The position numbers and the translations under genes were made by a program. A DNA stretch of 64,000 bases. Origin: Opisthocomus hoazin (lineage: Eukaryota; Chordata; Aves; Opisthocomiformes; Opisthocomidae). Below the pieces are notes generated by a model. The model saw only the letters and a list, made by a program, of their open reading frames with translations. It made no database searches and was not told the origin of the DNA. The DNA lies in NCBI RefSeq assembly GCF_030867145.1, contig NC_134415.1, forward strand, positions 18,454,417 through 18,518,416. The letters run 5' to 3'. Below, in pieces: positions 1 to 13,100 of this stretch; the first letter of the stretch is position 1, and the number at the start of each line of letters is the position of its first letter.

Positions 1-394
1 TTTTTGGAAAAAGAAAAAATAAAATAAAAACTCCACATTTGATCTTAGCTTCCAAAGTGCATCAGAGAATTAAACTTTGTAAAGAGTGCATCAACTTCAA
101 GCCAAAGAAATATGGCCAAATCCTACTTTTTAAAGCTTTAACGTAAGAATTGAGCAAAATTGAAAGTCTCACATGAGTCAGAGTTAGTCCCAGAACTGTG
201 AAAGCCAAAGAAGTTTTCATTTGCAAAACACTGTCAACATCAAGAACAGAAGAGTCATGAAATCTCTAATCTTGCTTCTAAGTAGCCTGGGAGCTAACAA
301 GCCTACGCTCTTGTTGGTGAAGTCTCCAAGTGTGCATGTGAAAGTAAGTTTTTTGGGGGTAGTCAAATGCCAGGGGCAGGGAATCACTGAAATT

Positions 395-1070
395 CTGCAC
401 ATCGTTGGAAGGGTGCTGAAAACGAAATACAGTGGTGTTCTGCCACACTGTAACAGTTTGGTGTGCCCATATCTCAAGTGCTCACGTACAGTTCTGGTCT
501 CCACGTCTTGAGGACTACACAGTAGAGTCATGAACATACAGCAGAGACATGAACATACAGCAGAGTCATAAACATACAGAGAAGATCCCCTAACATTGTA
601 AACACAACCGAGCAGATGGAACCAAAGAGGAGATGGTTGAGGGGACTATACTTGACATTCACAAAACCTTGATAAGAGTGGCAAAGGTGAATGCAGCGTT
701 GTCAATCACCAGATCCCACAATACTGGAAACTTAAAGACATGAACTAGTAAAAGAAATGTCTAAGTGGATAAAACTACTTTCTTTATGCAGTGGCTAATG
801 AGCTTTTGGAATCTGTTGCCAGTAGGAGCTGTGAAAGCAGTTGGTAACAGCCCAATCAGAGAAGGACCTCAGATAAATGAATGGACAAGAAATCTATGAA
901 CGTACACTAACAAGATCAGGAGGAGTATAAGGAGAACAGAACTCAAGAGAATGGCTGGGCTCACAGGCTTTCCATAACCAGCGCCTCCTGCTCTCAGCAT
1001 TAGAGACATGACACAAAGCTAGGTGCCCGCTTATCTGACTCAACAGGGCACTTATGCTGTTGATGAGAAT
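395..1070 (+). mobile_element. Ancient CR1/L3-like LINE fragment (degenerate)
   Basis: The plus strand shows scattered, decayed similarity to CR1-like LINE 3' regions: a stretch resembling a C-terminal RT peptide (VQFWSPRL-like) near 490, and a tail with GGCTCACAGGCTTTCC and CTCAACAGGGCACTTATG near 958-1,060, of a kind common at the end of old CR1/L3 copies. No frame survives. The limits are approximate and a repeat-library search would be needed to place the family. Confidence 0.35.
529..583. repeat. Tandem repeat, about three copies of a 19-bp unit
   Basis: Units based on CATGAACATACAGCAGAG repeat at 529, 548 and 567, with the third copy diverged. No function is apparent. Confidence 0.7.
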
Positions 1071-4000
1071 GCAGGTTCATTAGCCAACTTTGCAACCTGC
1101 CGTTAAAAGAGACAGCATAACTGAATTGAACAGAATACAGATTTAGAAATCAATATATAATACACCTTCCATCACTGCTGTTATTCCCCAGTACAAACAA
1201 CAAAGAAAACAGTATGAAGTAAGGAAGCTACTACTTTACTGATCACTAATGATGCTAGTTACAATATCTAAAATTTCCAAGATCTTTATTACATCTCCAA
1301 TGAAGTATGGAAATATTTGTCCCAATCTTATAAACGAAAAACAAGCAAGAAAGTATAAAGCTGTAAAAATTCCTTTGTGGTAAAATTCAAAACCCAAATG
1401 CAGAATCTGGTGGTTTACAAAGATCACACTTCTTCTCTTTAAGAAAACATTACAAATAATAAACTGCTTCCAGCAGCAGCTAAAAGCGATAAATCAAATG
1501 TGGTTTTCCTGTAATTATCCATACTGTAAACAACAGGATCTTTTAAAACCTTTTTTCACTTGCACTGAGATTTTTTTTCCCCAAACATGATGTATTTTCT
1601 CCGTATGATCTCTCTTCCATTGCTTTCTGTCCTTCACTCACGCATTTGTGTCAGTTGAAGTACTTATGTACTTCCACAGCGTGTCTTTTTTTCTATAAAT
1701 TCGATTCACTATAGCATCTAATTTGTTAATTTTTATTTATTGGTCTTTTCAGCTTGATTTTTCACTTTCAACTGTTTATGTCCCATCTTCTCCTGTATTA
1801 GAGGGTGAATATTCCTTTCATGGAACAGAAAGCTATTTAAAAGCTGCATGAAATGGAACCATCAGCCTGATTCTCCCAACTGAAACTGAGATGAGAAAGA
1901 GCAAATACAGTCCAAGCTCAAAAAGCTCAAGTTCAACATCAGTTCTACAAGCTTCTTTTGAGGAGAAAAAGGACACTGAATAAGGCAGTTTACTTTAGGG
2001 CTTTCCCCTTCATACACTGATTTATACCTTTAAAAAGTGTTACACAGAAGGTAACTTGAGGTTTGTGAATAAAGAATGAAGTTTAGCCACAGACAAATTT
2101 GCTTCACTATAAAATCTTTAACGCCATCCAAATTACTCCACAACTGAGATCATTCTGGTGTTGGTTGACAGATGGCTTTATAGACTTAGAAACTGAGAAG
2201 TGAATCCACATAAGTGTATTATCTGGTTTTATGTATACAATTTGAATATTCATAATGTGTAATTGTAAGTGTGCTACAGTGCTTCAAATACACATCAACA
2301 AACCATACCAATTATCTGCTGAGAAATGGGGAAAAAAGAGAAATGCTTTATACAATGACATCAAACAACTTCAACAGATGGCCATCACTGATCAACAAAC
2401 TAAAATAAACCAGAATTCTTACAAATTTAGAAAAAAAAAAGATTTCCTTTAGTAAAAGCTTGTTTTTGTAAATATGCACGGCAAGTTTTCACTTTTTTAA
2501 TTCTAGCTCTTGGAGTGCAAGAGACATCACGGAAAAGGACTTGAAAAAAAAAGTGCTGAAGATGCCTTTTAAAGACAGATTTGTCTTATGCAACATTACC
2601 TTTAAAATGCAACTTACTGTAGAATTATTATGAACAATTAGTAATTTAGTGTTTAGGTGTATCTTTATATCACTGTCAAGCTGAATAACTACTAGTAATT
2701 TTCACCCATGTCAGATCTCTTATGAGGTCAAACCACTTGAAAACAGACCTAGAAACTCACAATGCATACATCAAAATTCAGAATACACAGAATTCCTAAC
2801 CATACTTACAAAATTAAAAATGCTTATTATTATGTCAAACATGAGAAATATGTAATCTAGATCTCTTAAAAAGTTAATTGTTTCTTCTAAATTATAAACC
2901 AAAAAATAAGAAAGAATAAACTTTTTATGATTCATATCCAATCAACTGGATTGGCAGGCGCTCTGTCACATTTCTCTGGTATTTCTATACAAGCTATATT
3001 GACCCCTCTACATACACTTTTTCAGACCAATATTCATTTTCAGAGGATGAGCTTTCTGGCAGGTCATCATCGACAGCTTAAATGCACACTAGCTTTTTTG
3101 CTTTTCCTCAAAGCTGAGCTGGGCTCTAGGTTAGGATAACTAAAATTGCTATGGCAGAGACAGAGAAGGAATTTAAGAAAGAAGCTGCCTTGATAAAGTT
3201 CTTGATGAAAAATGTTATTGATTACAACCGTAGAGAAATGAGCTTCTATATCACTAGGACCACATTTGGAGCTGAAATTAGAAGTGCAAGCTTAAGATCA
3301 AAAGTATACATAACCTGAAAAGAAGAAAGGGATCTTTAAAATCAATAAACACTCTGTTCCTGACAAGGCAATAGCTTTCTCGATCCTGTGTAGATGATCT
3401 ACATTGTTCGAAAAAATCTGAGACTATCACCTTATCTTAGGAAAAGAAAAAAAAATGCCAGATTCAGCACATACTGGAAAAAGAGACGTTTACCAAAAAA
3501 CAGAAAGATAACCAAGGAGCACCTAGCTACTAAAATGAAGACTTCATGAAATCATTTCCTTGTATTTCACAAAGCTAAAAAGCAAAGTATTGGAAGCATG
3601 TCAATAAAGATCTCTCAATATGATCACCTTCTACTAGGCAGAGTGATTTGCTCTTCTACTCACCTCCCCCCCCCCCCCAAAAAAAAAAAGAAAACCACAT
3701 GCCTGCAGTGAAAATTGATTTGTGAAAACAGCATCAGTGAAAACCCTCAAAGGTCTGGAGTGACATTTCAAAATTGATTTCTTTTAATATATTTCTGTAA
3801 TACAAACCAAGATAAGTTTTACCTATCTCTGAACATTACATTAGCAGTGTATTACATACAGTATTTGAATTAGGAAAAGATTTTAAGATTTCAGTTGTCC
3901 AGAAATGAGGAAAAGCTAATTTGTGTTGCACAGCAAGGTGGTTTGTTTCCTAAACTTTGAAACTTCAGCATATCTGCACAGTCAGAAATAAAATATTTAT

Positions 4001-4739
4001 ACAACAGTCTATGCTTCCCAAAGCACAGTACAAATAAAATAACTAATCAATGTGTTGCCTGTGAAACCATTTGTATTTCTCAAGTGCAGTAACTAAGGTA
4101 AAGGTGGTTTCAGCCACTCAAGTTTAATCATTCCATTTGCAAGAATTCCTATTATAAGGATATTAATGACTTAGTGATGAAAAATTTTTCAAAGGCTTTT
4201 CAGACGGACTGAAGGCCTTACCAGAGCTCCCGCCAGCAACTCTTAGTCTACGTATTTCAATTAGGTCAGTGATGTAACAGAGTTACATCTTAAGCTAAAA
4301 CAATGTTCAAAAGCCTCTTCGGGATGTCTGTGTGCTTTTTCAAAACACCACTCTTCTTCATTGAGAAAGCAGAATTTCTTCCTTAAAATACCTAGTGCTA
4401 AATTAGACCTGCAGACACTGCTCTCTCCTCAGTTTATTTCAAGTGACCGGGACAGTGCTTCCACTACCACTTCCTCAAAAGTTAACTCCTCGCCTGTTTC
4501 AACATCTTCTTAAATTGAACCATATTCAGAAAGCATTTTGGCAAATTATAATCACTAAGTTTCCACCAAGCACAGGAAAACTGTTGGAGACCTACTGGTA
4601 ATGCTGAGACGTTGCTGCCTAATCAGTAACTAATTTCAATGAGTGACTCTCCCAAGTGGAAAGAAAAATAAAATGACAGCACCCTCACCAGTATAAAGCA
4701 CAGGTATCTGAGGCTGCCTGACCAAAAGAGAAAAAGGAT

Positions 4740-5069
4740 TCTTGGCCACGAGCTGGCAGGGCTCATTGTGAGGGCTTTAAACTAGGTTCGAAGGGGGAAG
4801 GGGGCATCACCCAGCTCACTAGGGATGAGCCTAGGCTTGGCGTGCCAAGGTCAGGGGTGAGATTGACAGCCCAGCTCAAGTGTGTCTATACCAATGCACG
4901 TAGCATGGGCAATAAACAGGAGGAGCTGGAAGCCATTATACAGCAGGACGGCTACGACTTGGTCGCCATCACAGAAACGTGGTGGGACAACTCGCATGAC
5001 TGGCATTCTGTCATGGATGGCTACAGACTCTTTAGCAAAGACAGGCCAACAAGGAGAGGTGGTGAAGTT
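4740..5069 (+). mobile_element. CR1 element A, 5' part (endonuclease N terminus)
   Basis: This is the 5' part of a CR1 LINE interrupted by another CR1. It starts in the leader upstream of ORF2 (AGGGCTTTAAACTAGGTTCG at about 4,773-4,792) and encodes the start of the apurinic-like endonuclease: VYTNARSMGNKQEELEAI and ITETWWDNSHDW. The frame stops being CR1 at 5,069, after ...RRGGEV, and resumes in the same frame at 6,096 with ALYVREQL. Removing the 1,026 intervening bases gives a continuous endonuclease. The ITETWWD region is the metal-binding core of LINE endonucleases (established). Confidence 0.85.
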
Positions 5070-6095
5070 ACAGAATCACAGAATAGTAGGGGTTGGAAGG
5101 GACCTCTGTGGGTCATCTAGTCCAACCCTCCTGCCGAAGCAGGGTCACCTACAGTAGGCTGCACAGGAGCTTGTCCAGGCGGGTCTTCAATATCTCCAGA
5201 GAAGGAGACTCCACAACCTCCCTGGGCAGCCTGTTCCAGTGCTCCGTCACCCTCAGAGGGAGGAAGTTCCTCCTCATGTTCAGACGGAACTTCCTGTGCT
5301 TCAGTTTGTGCCCATTGCCCCTTGTCCTGTCACTGGGCACCACTGAAAAGAGCTTGCCCTAATCCTCCTGACACCCACCCTTCAGACATTTATAAGCATT
5401 TATTAGGTCCCCTTGCAGCCTTCTCTTCTTCAGGCTGAACAAGCCCAGCTCCCTCAGCCTCTCCTCGTAGGACAGATGCTCCAGTCCCCTCATCATCCTT
5501 GTAGCCCTCTGCTGGACTCTCTCCAGTAGCTCCTCATCTTTCTTGAACTGGGGAGCCCAGAACTGGACACAGTACTCCAGATGGGGCCTCACCAGGGCAG
5601 TGTAGAGGGGAAGGAGAACCTCCCTTGTCCTGCTGGCCACACTCTTCTTGATGCACCCCAGGATCCCATTGGCTTTCTTGGCAGCCAGGGCACACTGCTG
5701 GCTCATGGTTAACCTGTCGTCCACCAGGACACCCAGGTCCCTCTCCGCAGAGCTGCACTCCAGCAGGTCCACCCCAAGCCTGTACTGATGCATGAGGTTG
5801 TTCCTCGCCAGGTGCAGGACCCTGCATTTCCCTTTGTTGAACCTCATCAGGTTCCTCTCTGCCCAGCTTTCTAGCCTATCCAGGTCACGCTGAATGGCAG
5901 CACAGCCTTCCAGTGTGTCTACCACACTTCCCAGTTTGGTGTCATCAGCAAACTTGCTGAGGGTACATTCTAACTCTTCATCCAGGTCGTTGATGAAGAA
6001 GTTAAACAAGACTGGGCCCAGTACTGACCCCTGGGGGACACCACTTGTTACCAGCCTCCAACTAGACTCAGAGCCGCTGATGACAACCCTCTGAT
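5070..6095 (-). mobile_element. CR1 element B, antisense 3' fragment nested in element A
   Basis: A 5'-truncated CR1 runs on the minus strand. Its 3' end (octamer repeat, complement of CAGAATCACAGAAT) is at 5,070 and its truncated 5' end at about 6,094. It encodes the C-terminal part of the reverse transcriptase: [30 protein letters not shown] (catalytic ADD present), the [14 protein letters not shown] region and LPREVVESP. The RT frame is open from the truncated edge down to about 5,359; the last part needs a frame change near there and then continues to 5,149. The target is element A between a GTT and a GCT codon. It forms a roughly 1-kb inverted repeat with the 3' part of element A (about 7,735-8,745). 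Confidence 0.9.
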
Positions 6096-8748
6096 GCTCT
6101 ATATGTGAGGGAGCAACTGGAATGCATTGAGCTTGGCCTGGGGGTAAATGAGGAACAAGTTGAGAGCTTGTGGGTTAGAATTAAGGGACAGGCTCACACG
6201 GGTGACGTTACTGTGGGTGTGTACTACAGGCCACCTGACCAGGAGGAGGAGGTTGATGAGGCCTTCTACAGGCAGCTGCAAGCAGCCTCTCAATCACAGG
6301 CCCTGGTTCTCATGGGGGACTCCAACCACCCTGACATCAGCTGGGAAGACCATACAGCTAGGCAGGCGCAATCCAGGAGGTTCCTACAGAGCATCGATGA
6401 TAACTTTCTGATGCAAGTGGTGGAGGAACCAACAAGGAAAGGCGCGCTGCTGGACCTTGTATTAACAAACAAGGAGGGACGGGTGGAGAATGTGAAGGTT
6501 GGAGGTAGACTCGGCTGCAGTGACCATGAAATGGTTGAGTTCAGGATCCTGCATGGAGGAAGCAGGGCGATAAGCAGGATCAAAACCTTGGACCTCAGGA
6601 GGGCTAACTTTGGCCTCTTCAAGGAGCTACTGGGTGGAATCCTGAGAGCCAGGGCTCTTGAAGGCAGGGGGGTCCAAGAGTGCTGGTCGCTCTTTAAACA
6701 TCGCTTCCTCCATGCTCAGGAGCGGTGAATCCCCCTGAGAAAGAAATCGAGCAAAGGAGGCAGGAGACCTGCACGGTTGAACAAGGAGCTTCTAGCGGAG
6801 ATCAGGTGGAAGAGAAAGGTCCATGGAATGTGGAAAGAGGGGCAGGCCACTTGGGAAGAGTACAGGAATGTGGTCAGAGCATGCAGGGATGTGACGAGGA
6901 AGGCCAAAGCCCACGTGGAATTGAAGCTAGCAAGGGATGTCAAAAACAACAAGAAGGGCTTCTTCAACTACATCAGCAGCAAAAGGAAGGCTAGGGACAA
7001 CGTGGGGCCGCTGCTGAATGAGGCGGGTGTCCTGGTGACGGAGGATGCAGAGAAGGCAGAGCTACTGAATGCCTTCTTTGCTTCAGTCTTCAGTGCCAAG
7101 GCAGGCCCTCAGGAATCCCAGGCCCCGGAGGTAAGAGAAGCCGCCCACAGAGAGGATGACTTTCCCTTGGTCAAGGAGGACTGTGTGAGGGATCACTTAA
7201 GCGATCTGGACGCCCACAAATCCATGGGCCCCAATGGAATGCACCCACGAGTGCTGAGGGAGCTGGTCGATATCATTGCTGAGCCAATCTCCATCATCTT
7301 TGAGAGGTCCTGGAGGACAGGAGAGGTGCCCGAGGACTGGAGAAAGGCCAATGTCACTCCAATCTTCAAAAAGGGCAAGAAGGAGGACCCAGAGAACTAT
7401 AGACCGGTCAGCCTCACCTCCATCCCGGGAAAGGTGATGGAGCAGCTTATCCTGGAGGCCATCATCAAGCAAGTGGAGGAAAAGAAGGTTATCAGGAGTA
7501 GTCAGCATGGATTCACCAAGGGGAAATCATGCCTGACCAATCTGATAGCTTTCTACGATGACATGACTGGCTGGGTAGACAAAGGGAGAGCCGTGGATGT
7601 CGTCTACCTAGACTTCAGCAAGGCTTTCGATACAGTCTCCCATGATGTCCTCTTAGGGAAGCTCGGGAAGTGTGGGCTAGATGAGTGGTTGGTGAAGTGG
7701 ATAGAGAACTGGCTGAATGGCAGAACTCAGAGGGTTGTCGTCAGCGGCGCTGAGTCTAGTTGGAGGCTGGTAACTAGTGGTGTCCCTCAGGGGTCAGTAC
7801 TGGGCCCAGTCTTGTTTAACTTCATGAACGACCTGGATGAGGCGTTGGAATGTACAATCAGCAAGTTTGCTGATCACACCAAACTAGGTGGTGTGGTAGA
7901 CACACTGGAAGGCTGTGCTGCCATTCAGCGTGACCTGGATAGGCTGGAAAGTTGGGCAGAGAGGAATCTGATGAGGTTCAACAAAGGCAAATGCAGGGTC
8001 CTGCACCTGGGGAGGAACAACCCCATGCATTAGTACAGGCTTGGGGTGGACTGCTGGAGAGCAGTTCTGCGGAGAGGGACCTGGGTGTCCTGGTGGACGA
8101 CAGGTTAACCATGAGCCAGCAGTGTGCCCTGGCTGCCAAGAAAGCCAATGGGATCCTGGGGTCCATCAAGAAGAGTGTGGCCAGCAGGACGAGGGAGGTT
8201 CTCCTTCCCCTCTACACTGCCCTGGTGAGGCCCCATCTGGAGTACTGTGTCCAGTTCTGGGCTCCCCAGTTCAAGAAAGATGAGGAGCTACTGGAGAGAG
8301 TCCAGCGGAGGGTTACAAGGATGGTGAGGGGACTGGAACATCTCTCCTATGAGGAAAGGCTGAGGGAGCTGGGCTTGTTCAGCCTGAAGAAGAGAAGGCT
8401 GCAAGGGGACCCAATAAATGCTTATAAATATCTGAAGGGTGGGTGTCAGGAGGATTGGGGCAAGCTCTTTTCAGTGGTGCCCAGTGACAGGACAAGGGGC
8501 AATGGGCACAAACTGAAGCACAGGAAGTTCCGTCTGAACATGAGGAAGAATTCCTTCCCTCTGAAGGTGACAGAGCACTGGAACAGGCTGCCCAGGGAGG
8601 TTGTGGAGTCTCCTTCTCTGGAGATATTGAAGACCCGCCTGGACAAGGTCCTCTACAGCCTACTGCAGGTGACCCTGCTTTGGCAGGAGGGTTGGACTAG
8701 ATGACCCACAGAGGTCCCTTCCAACCCCTACCATTCTGTGATTCTGTA
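6096..8748 (+). mobile_element. CR1 element A, main part (endonuclease and reverse transcriptase, inactive)
   Basis: This continues element A. Frame 6,096-8,033 covers the rest of the endonuclease ([21 protein letters not shown]) and the RT up to the region after the catalytic loop, then shifts to 7,952-8,704 for the C terminus. It is dead. There is a TGA at 6,726-6,728 where element C has a Cys codon, and a TAG at 8,031-8,033. A one-base deletion near 8,052 (element C reads GGACCTGCTGG, this copy GGACTGCTGG) shifts the frame. The catalytic FADD reads FADH near 7,868. The endonuclease GDFNH motif reads GDSNH. The element ends with the ATTCTGTG octamer at about 8,748. Confidence 0.9.
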
Positions 8749-9524
8749 AAGGAAAAAAATGCTGTCTAGCTTATACTTGAAAATTCCATCTCTTCGCATG
8801 TCACTACCTGCAAAATAATTGTACACAACTACCAACATTAGTACTGAAACATTTACTCTGTTTACATTTTGCTTTTTTCAATGCTGAAGAGACAAGGTCT
8901 AGTAGTCAATTTGCTTCCACTCAGGCAGAGGATTACAAATGGTGTAATCATTAGTAGCAAAAAACTGCTGCAGCACTAAACAAAACACCACACAGTATCA
9001 TCAACGCTTAATAAAAGGAAAGGCAAGAACTCCTCTCTGCACTGGCAAATACATTTAATACACAAGTACACATTCTAAAGGAAATACAATTTTACACCAT
9101 GCTTTCTATAGCAGCCAAGTACTTTAGGGGAAACACAGAGCACTTAGATATATTATATCACTACTGATTCAACCTACTAGTATTAGAAAACCTCAACATT
9201 TTCCAATTTAAAACCAATTTAAAAATAGGAAAAATAATATGGTTAAATAATTTCCCACATTTACAGCCTTATTCTACTGGCATCTATCAGTTCTTTTAAT
9301 AGAAACACGCTTCAGGACCAAAAATTTATGCAGTAATAATTAATTAATATTTCCTGTTAATTAGTCACATTATAATATCTCAAGAAGAGGTAAGACAACA
9401 AAACAGTAGGAAATGCAGATAAAAATTGACCCTTTTTCTCTTTCATTATGTTTCTCAAATTCTGGTATTACTGACAAATTAGCATTACTTCTCAAAACTC
9501 TAAATTGGCCTGGTTAGACAAACA
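8749..9524. other. AT-rich BTBD9 intron between two CR1 elements
   Basis: About 0.8 kb with no recognised gene or repeat. Confidence 0.6.
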
Positions 9525-10144
9525 AACATTTGCCAACCATATCCTTGGCCGCATCAAAAGCGGCGTGGCCAGCAGGTTGAGGGAGGTGATTGTGCTGGTC
9601 TACTCCGCTCTGGTGAGACCTCACCCGGAGTCCTGCGTCCAGCTCTGGAGCTCCCAGCACAAGGAGGACATGGAGCTGTTGGAGCGGGGCCAGAGGGCAA
9701 CAATGAAAACGATCCGAGGGCTGGAACACCTCTCCTATGAGGAAAGGCTGAGAGACTGGGGGCTGTTCAGCCTGGAGAAGAGAAGCCTGCAGTGACACCT
9801 TATTTCAGCCTTTCAATACTTAAAGGGGGCCTACAGGAAAGATGGGGACAGGCTTTTTAGCAAGGCCTATTGTGACAAGACAAGGGGTAATGGCTTTAAA
9901 CTCAGGGAGGGTAGATTTAGACTGGATGCAAGGAAGACATTTTTTACCATGAGGATGGTGAAACACTGGCACAGGTTGCCCAGAGAGTTGGCAGATGCCC
10001 CATCCCTGAAAACATTCCAGGTCAGGTTAGACAGGGCTCTGAGCAACCTGATCTAGTTGAAGATATCCCTGTTCATTGCAGGGGGGTTGGACTAGACGAC
10101 CTTCAAAGGTCCCTTTCAACTCAAACCATTCTATGATTCTATGA
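9525..10144 (+). mobile_element. CR1 element H, older 5'-truncated copy
   Basis: This has the 3' end of CR1 ORF2 and the 3' UTR. Peptides HILGRIKSGVASRLREV, ELLERGQRATMKTIRGLEHL and FKLREGRFRLDARKTFF are spread over frames broken by a TGA at 9,793. It closes with the usual TTGGACTAGACGACCTTCAA block and ends at about 10,144 with ATTCTATGATTCTATG. The subfamily differs from elements A, B, C and G and resembles element F, the one split by the inversion. Confidence 0.88.
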
Positions 10145-13100
10145 AATATTCCCCCAATTAAAATTCAGCATCATCCTGTGTCAGATGAAACATGGAAAAT
10201 GAATTGAGAGTTTCCTTCTGATTTAATGTACCTTCTTCATATTTGCTCCCTCTATAGCAAAAACAGCAACCCAGAATGATTCTGTAAATCTGGAAACTTT
10301 AGTATGCAAGTACAACACACACTAGGAGTAACAGTTTCACTAAAGGAGTTTAAACAGAAAGAAATTAAGTATTTTAATCTTTTATTATAGTGACACCTTG
10401 TGGCTACATTTGACTTATTTTGAGATCTCTCAAAATTCTTCATTTTCTTGTAATTGCTTTAATAAAGTTCTTCAAAATTTGTGGTGCAAGACAAACTAAA
10501 AAGATGAAGCCGCAAATTAAAAATGAAAGGATGAAAAAAGTGAGAAGTATAAAACAGAAAACAGCATTGCCTGTTCAAAGATCTTTACAGGCATTAACAT
10601 TCACTGGATGTATTTGCACTTTCTTATCCCAAAAAAAGAGCTATGGCTTAGAAACAGAACTCTAACTGCTATCTCGACTTGAAAATCTGCTTTTTTTTTT
10701 TTAAACGAACTATTGTTGCTTACCCATACTCAAACTGATACCCACATGGGTTATGAAAAATACCCTACAAGCAGCTCTTTTATAACTTTTATCACTGACT
10801 TCTTGAAATATAACACAATCCAACATTGTCAGGACTATGGACTGAGCAAGTGCTATATAAGAAAGAGTTAACTTTTTAATATGGTCAAGAAGATGGTACT
10901 AATTTTTTCAGGTTAATGACAGGGTAAACAGTTGGCTTAATTAACAGGTACATATTAAAAATACTGGGAAACAGGAAAGAAAAATATTCACTTCAAAAAT
11001 CAGTCACAAACCACACAAGGACAATAAACACACATACATTCTCTTCTATGTTGCCTATCAAGAGAAGCAGCTGGAATAACTATGAACCTGACACTTCTAA
11101 AGCAAAAATTAAAACTCTAAAATTATGTCCAGGCATTATACCTAGCACTTCCTCTTACTAAAAAAAACCTGCAAAATACAGCAACATCCTCTCACCTATT
11201 ATACTAAGCTTCGATGCTTAAGCAACAATCTTCCCTGTACAAATTAGCTTGTATATATAAATCAGGGATTACATCCTACAAATCACAAATAAATCATCTT
11301 CTGTACGTGAGAAAGCATAAACAATCTTCTCATCTCCTTTTCATTACAGAATTTTAGAGTCTTCGGTCGCTGCCCTTCCATTTTTCAGCTATTAATCTAG
11401 ACAACAGTTATGGCTGGCAGAAGTTATTCTGAACCTGTTAAAACATAGACTGGAGCATACAAGAAAGTAATATGAAGAAGAAAAGAGTGTAAATAATCTT
11501 ATCGTGTTACTTCATTCTGCCTGATCAGTTTGGGTGGCTTGGTATGTGCTTTGCAAGTACAGATTATCTTTCATGGGAAGCACAATAACGTCCCTAACTA
11601 ACACTGTTGTGAATATTCCACAATCCTCCGTATATTAAAAGAAAAAAAATATCGGTCATGATAGAGACTATGACATACATAATACAGTAATTACTTGTTA
11701 AGGAGACTGAACTGGTCTTAATTCATTGTGGTATAAATTACTTATTTAACAACTAACTGCCAGAAAGTTGCCTTATTTTCATCCAGCTAGCGTGAAAAAG
11801 GCATTGATTGTAGACTTGAAAAGGGATAGATTCACTTAAAAGTGACAGGTTTTCAAAAAATAAACGAAAAAACCGACCTGCACACATACAAACAGAAGAC
11901 AGACTCCATCAATTTTTATGCCCATGGAAATGTCTGAATAACTTCTTAAAACTCAGGTGAACACGTTAGTTCAGCCCTTGACAGCTTTCACCTTGCATAA
12001 TTTCATATTTATGTGAAAGCAACTAATCTTGCCAATGTTACAGGGCTCCTATTCTCTTTATAATCTATGTTTGAACAATTGGTCTAGCGTATCAGACACA
12101 AACAGGCTGTCCTTCAACAACGTGTACAGAACCTGGCATGTTCTACTCCCTTGCTTTGAAAAAAGGTGTGTAAACAAAAACCACAGCAAATAACCCTAGT
12201 CTCCCAATTCTCCATCACTACTCAAGAAGTATGTATGCTGTAAAGCACTAATCAACTTTTTGTAAATAACCCCCCCCAAAACACCACCCATCTCAAATCT
12301 ATACTGGTAAGAAACTGCACCGTGAAAAGATACTCAGTCCAGCATCTTCCACTGACAATGCATGTACTCCTCAGTGCAGTCACCCATGAACAGGAAAATT
12401 TTGGCACCTGGACTTGTCACACTGACTCAAGGGTACACAGCAGAAGCAGTGTTGAGCAATATGAAAATATAACTGGTTTTGAATGTATAAGAATGTATTG
12501 ATTAACCTAGGGCTTATAAATGTGTATGATTTGCTGAGTTGGATTACAATCTTCCTTCAAAAATGGGACAGGCATTTACATCTTCAAATAAAATAAATGG
12601 GGCTTTTTTTAATTGTCTGTTGATAATCGGATAACAATTTCTTTCCAGACAGAGCATATAAAACACTTAAAACATATCTGCCCTTTGATAAGCATGCATA
12701 ACTTACCTGTAAAAACAGAATATCAAATACTAAAAGAATGCATTCTGACGTAATCTCATATTAGCTCATGTTTTAAATCTGTGCTTACCACACTGGAGAT
12801 CGTCTCTTTATACATGACAAAAAACTACTACGTATTTTAGGATCTCTGTTTTTTGTATATTAGTATCCTAAAGATAACTAGTATATCTCATTTAAGTAAA
12901 CAAAACTACTTTAAATACATAATCACATGAACCTGAAACTAGCGACAGGAAAAAAAATCTAGTCGTCATTGCTTACTTCCTTCTATACAGAATATTAATC
13001 AAAAGCCAGATAAATATAAGTCACAGATACTAACATATATGTGTACACAGCCTCCCCCACTCAAAGGCTCCTTTCTGGAGGTCAATGGGATCCAACCCCT

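Noticed and set aside
4740-8748. Twin-priming inversion as the explanation of the antisense piece in element A
   Set aside because: Twin priming inverts the 5' part of the same element. Here the antisense piece is a 3' end with its own octamer tail, and the host frame resumes exactly, so it is a separate nested insertion.
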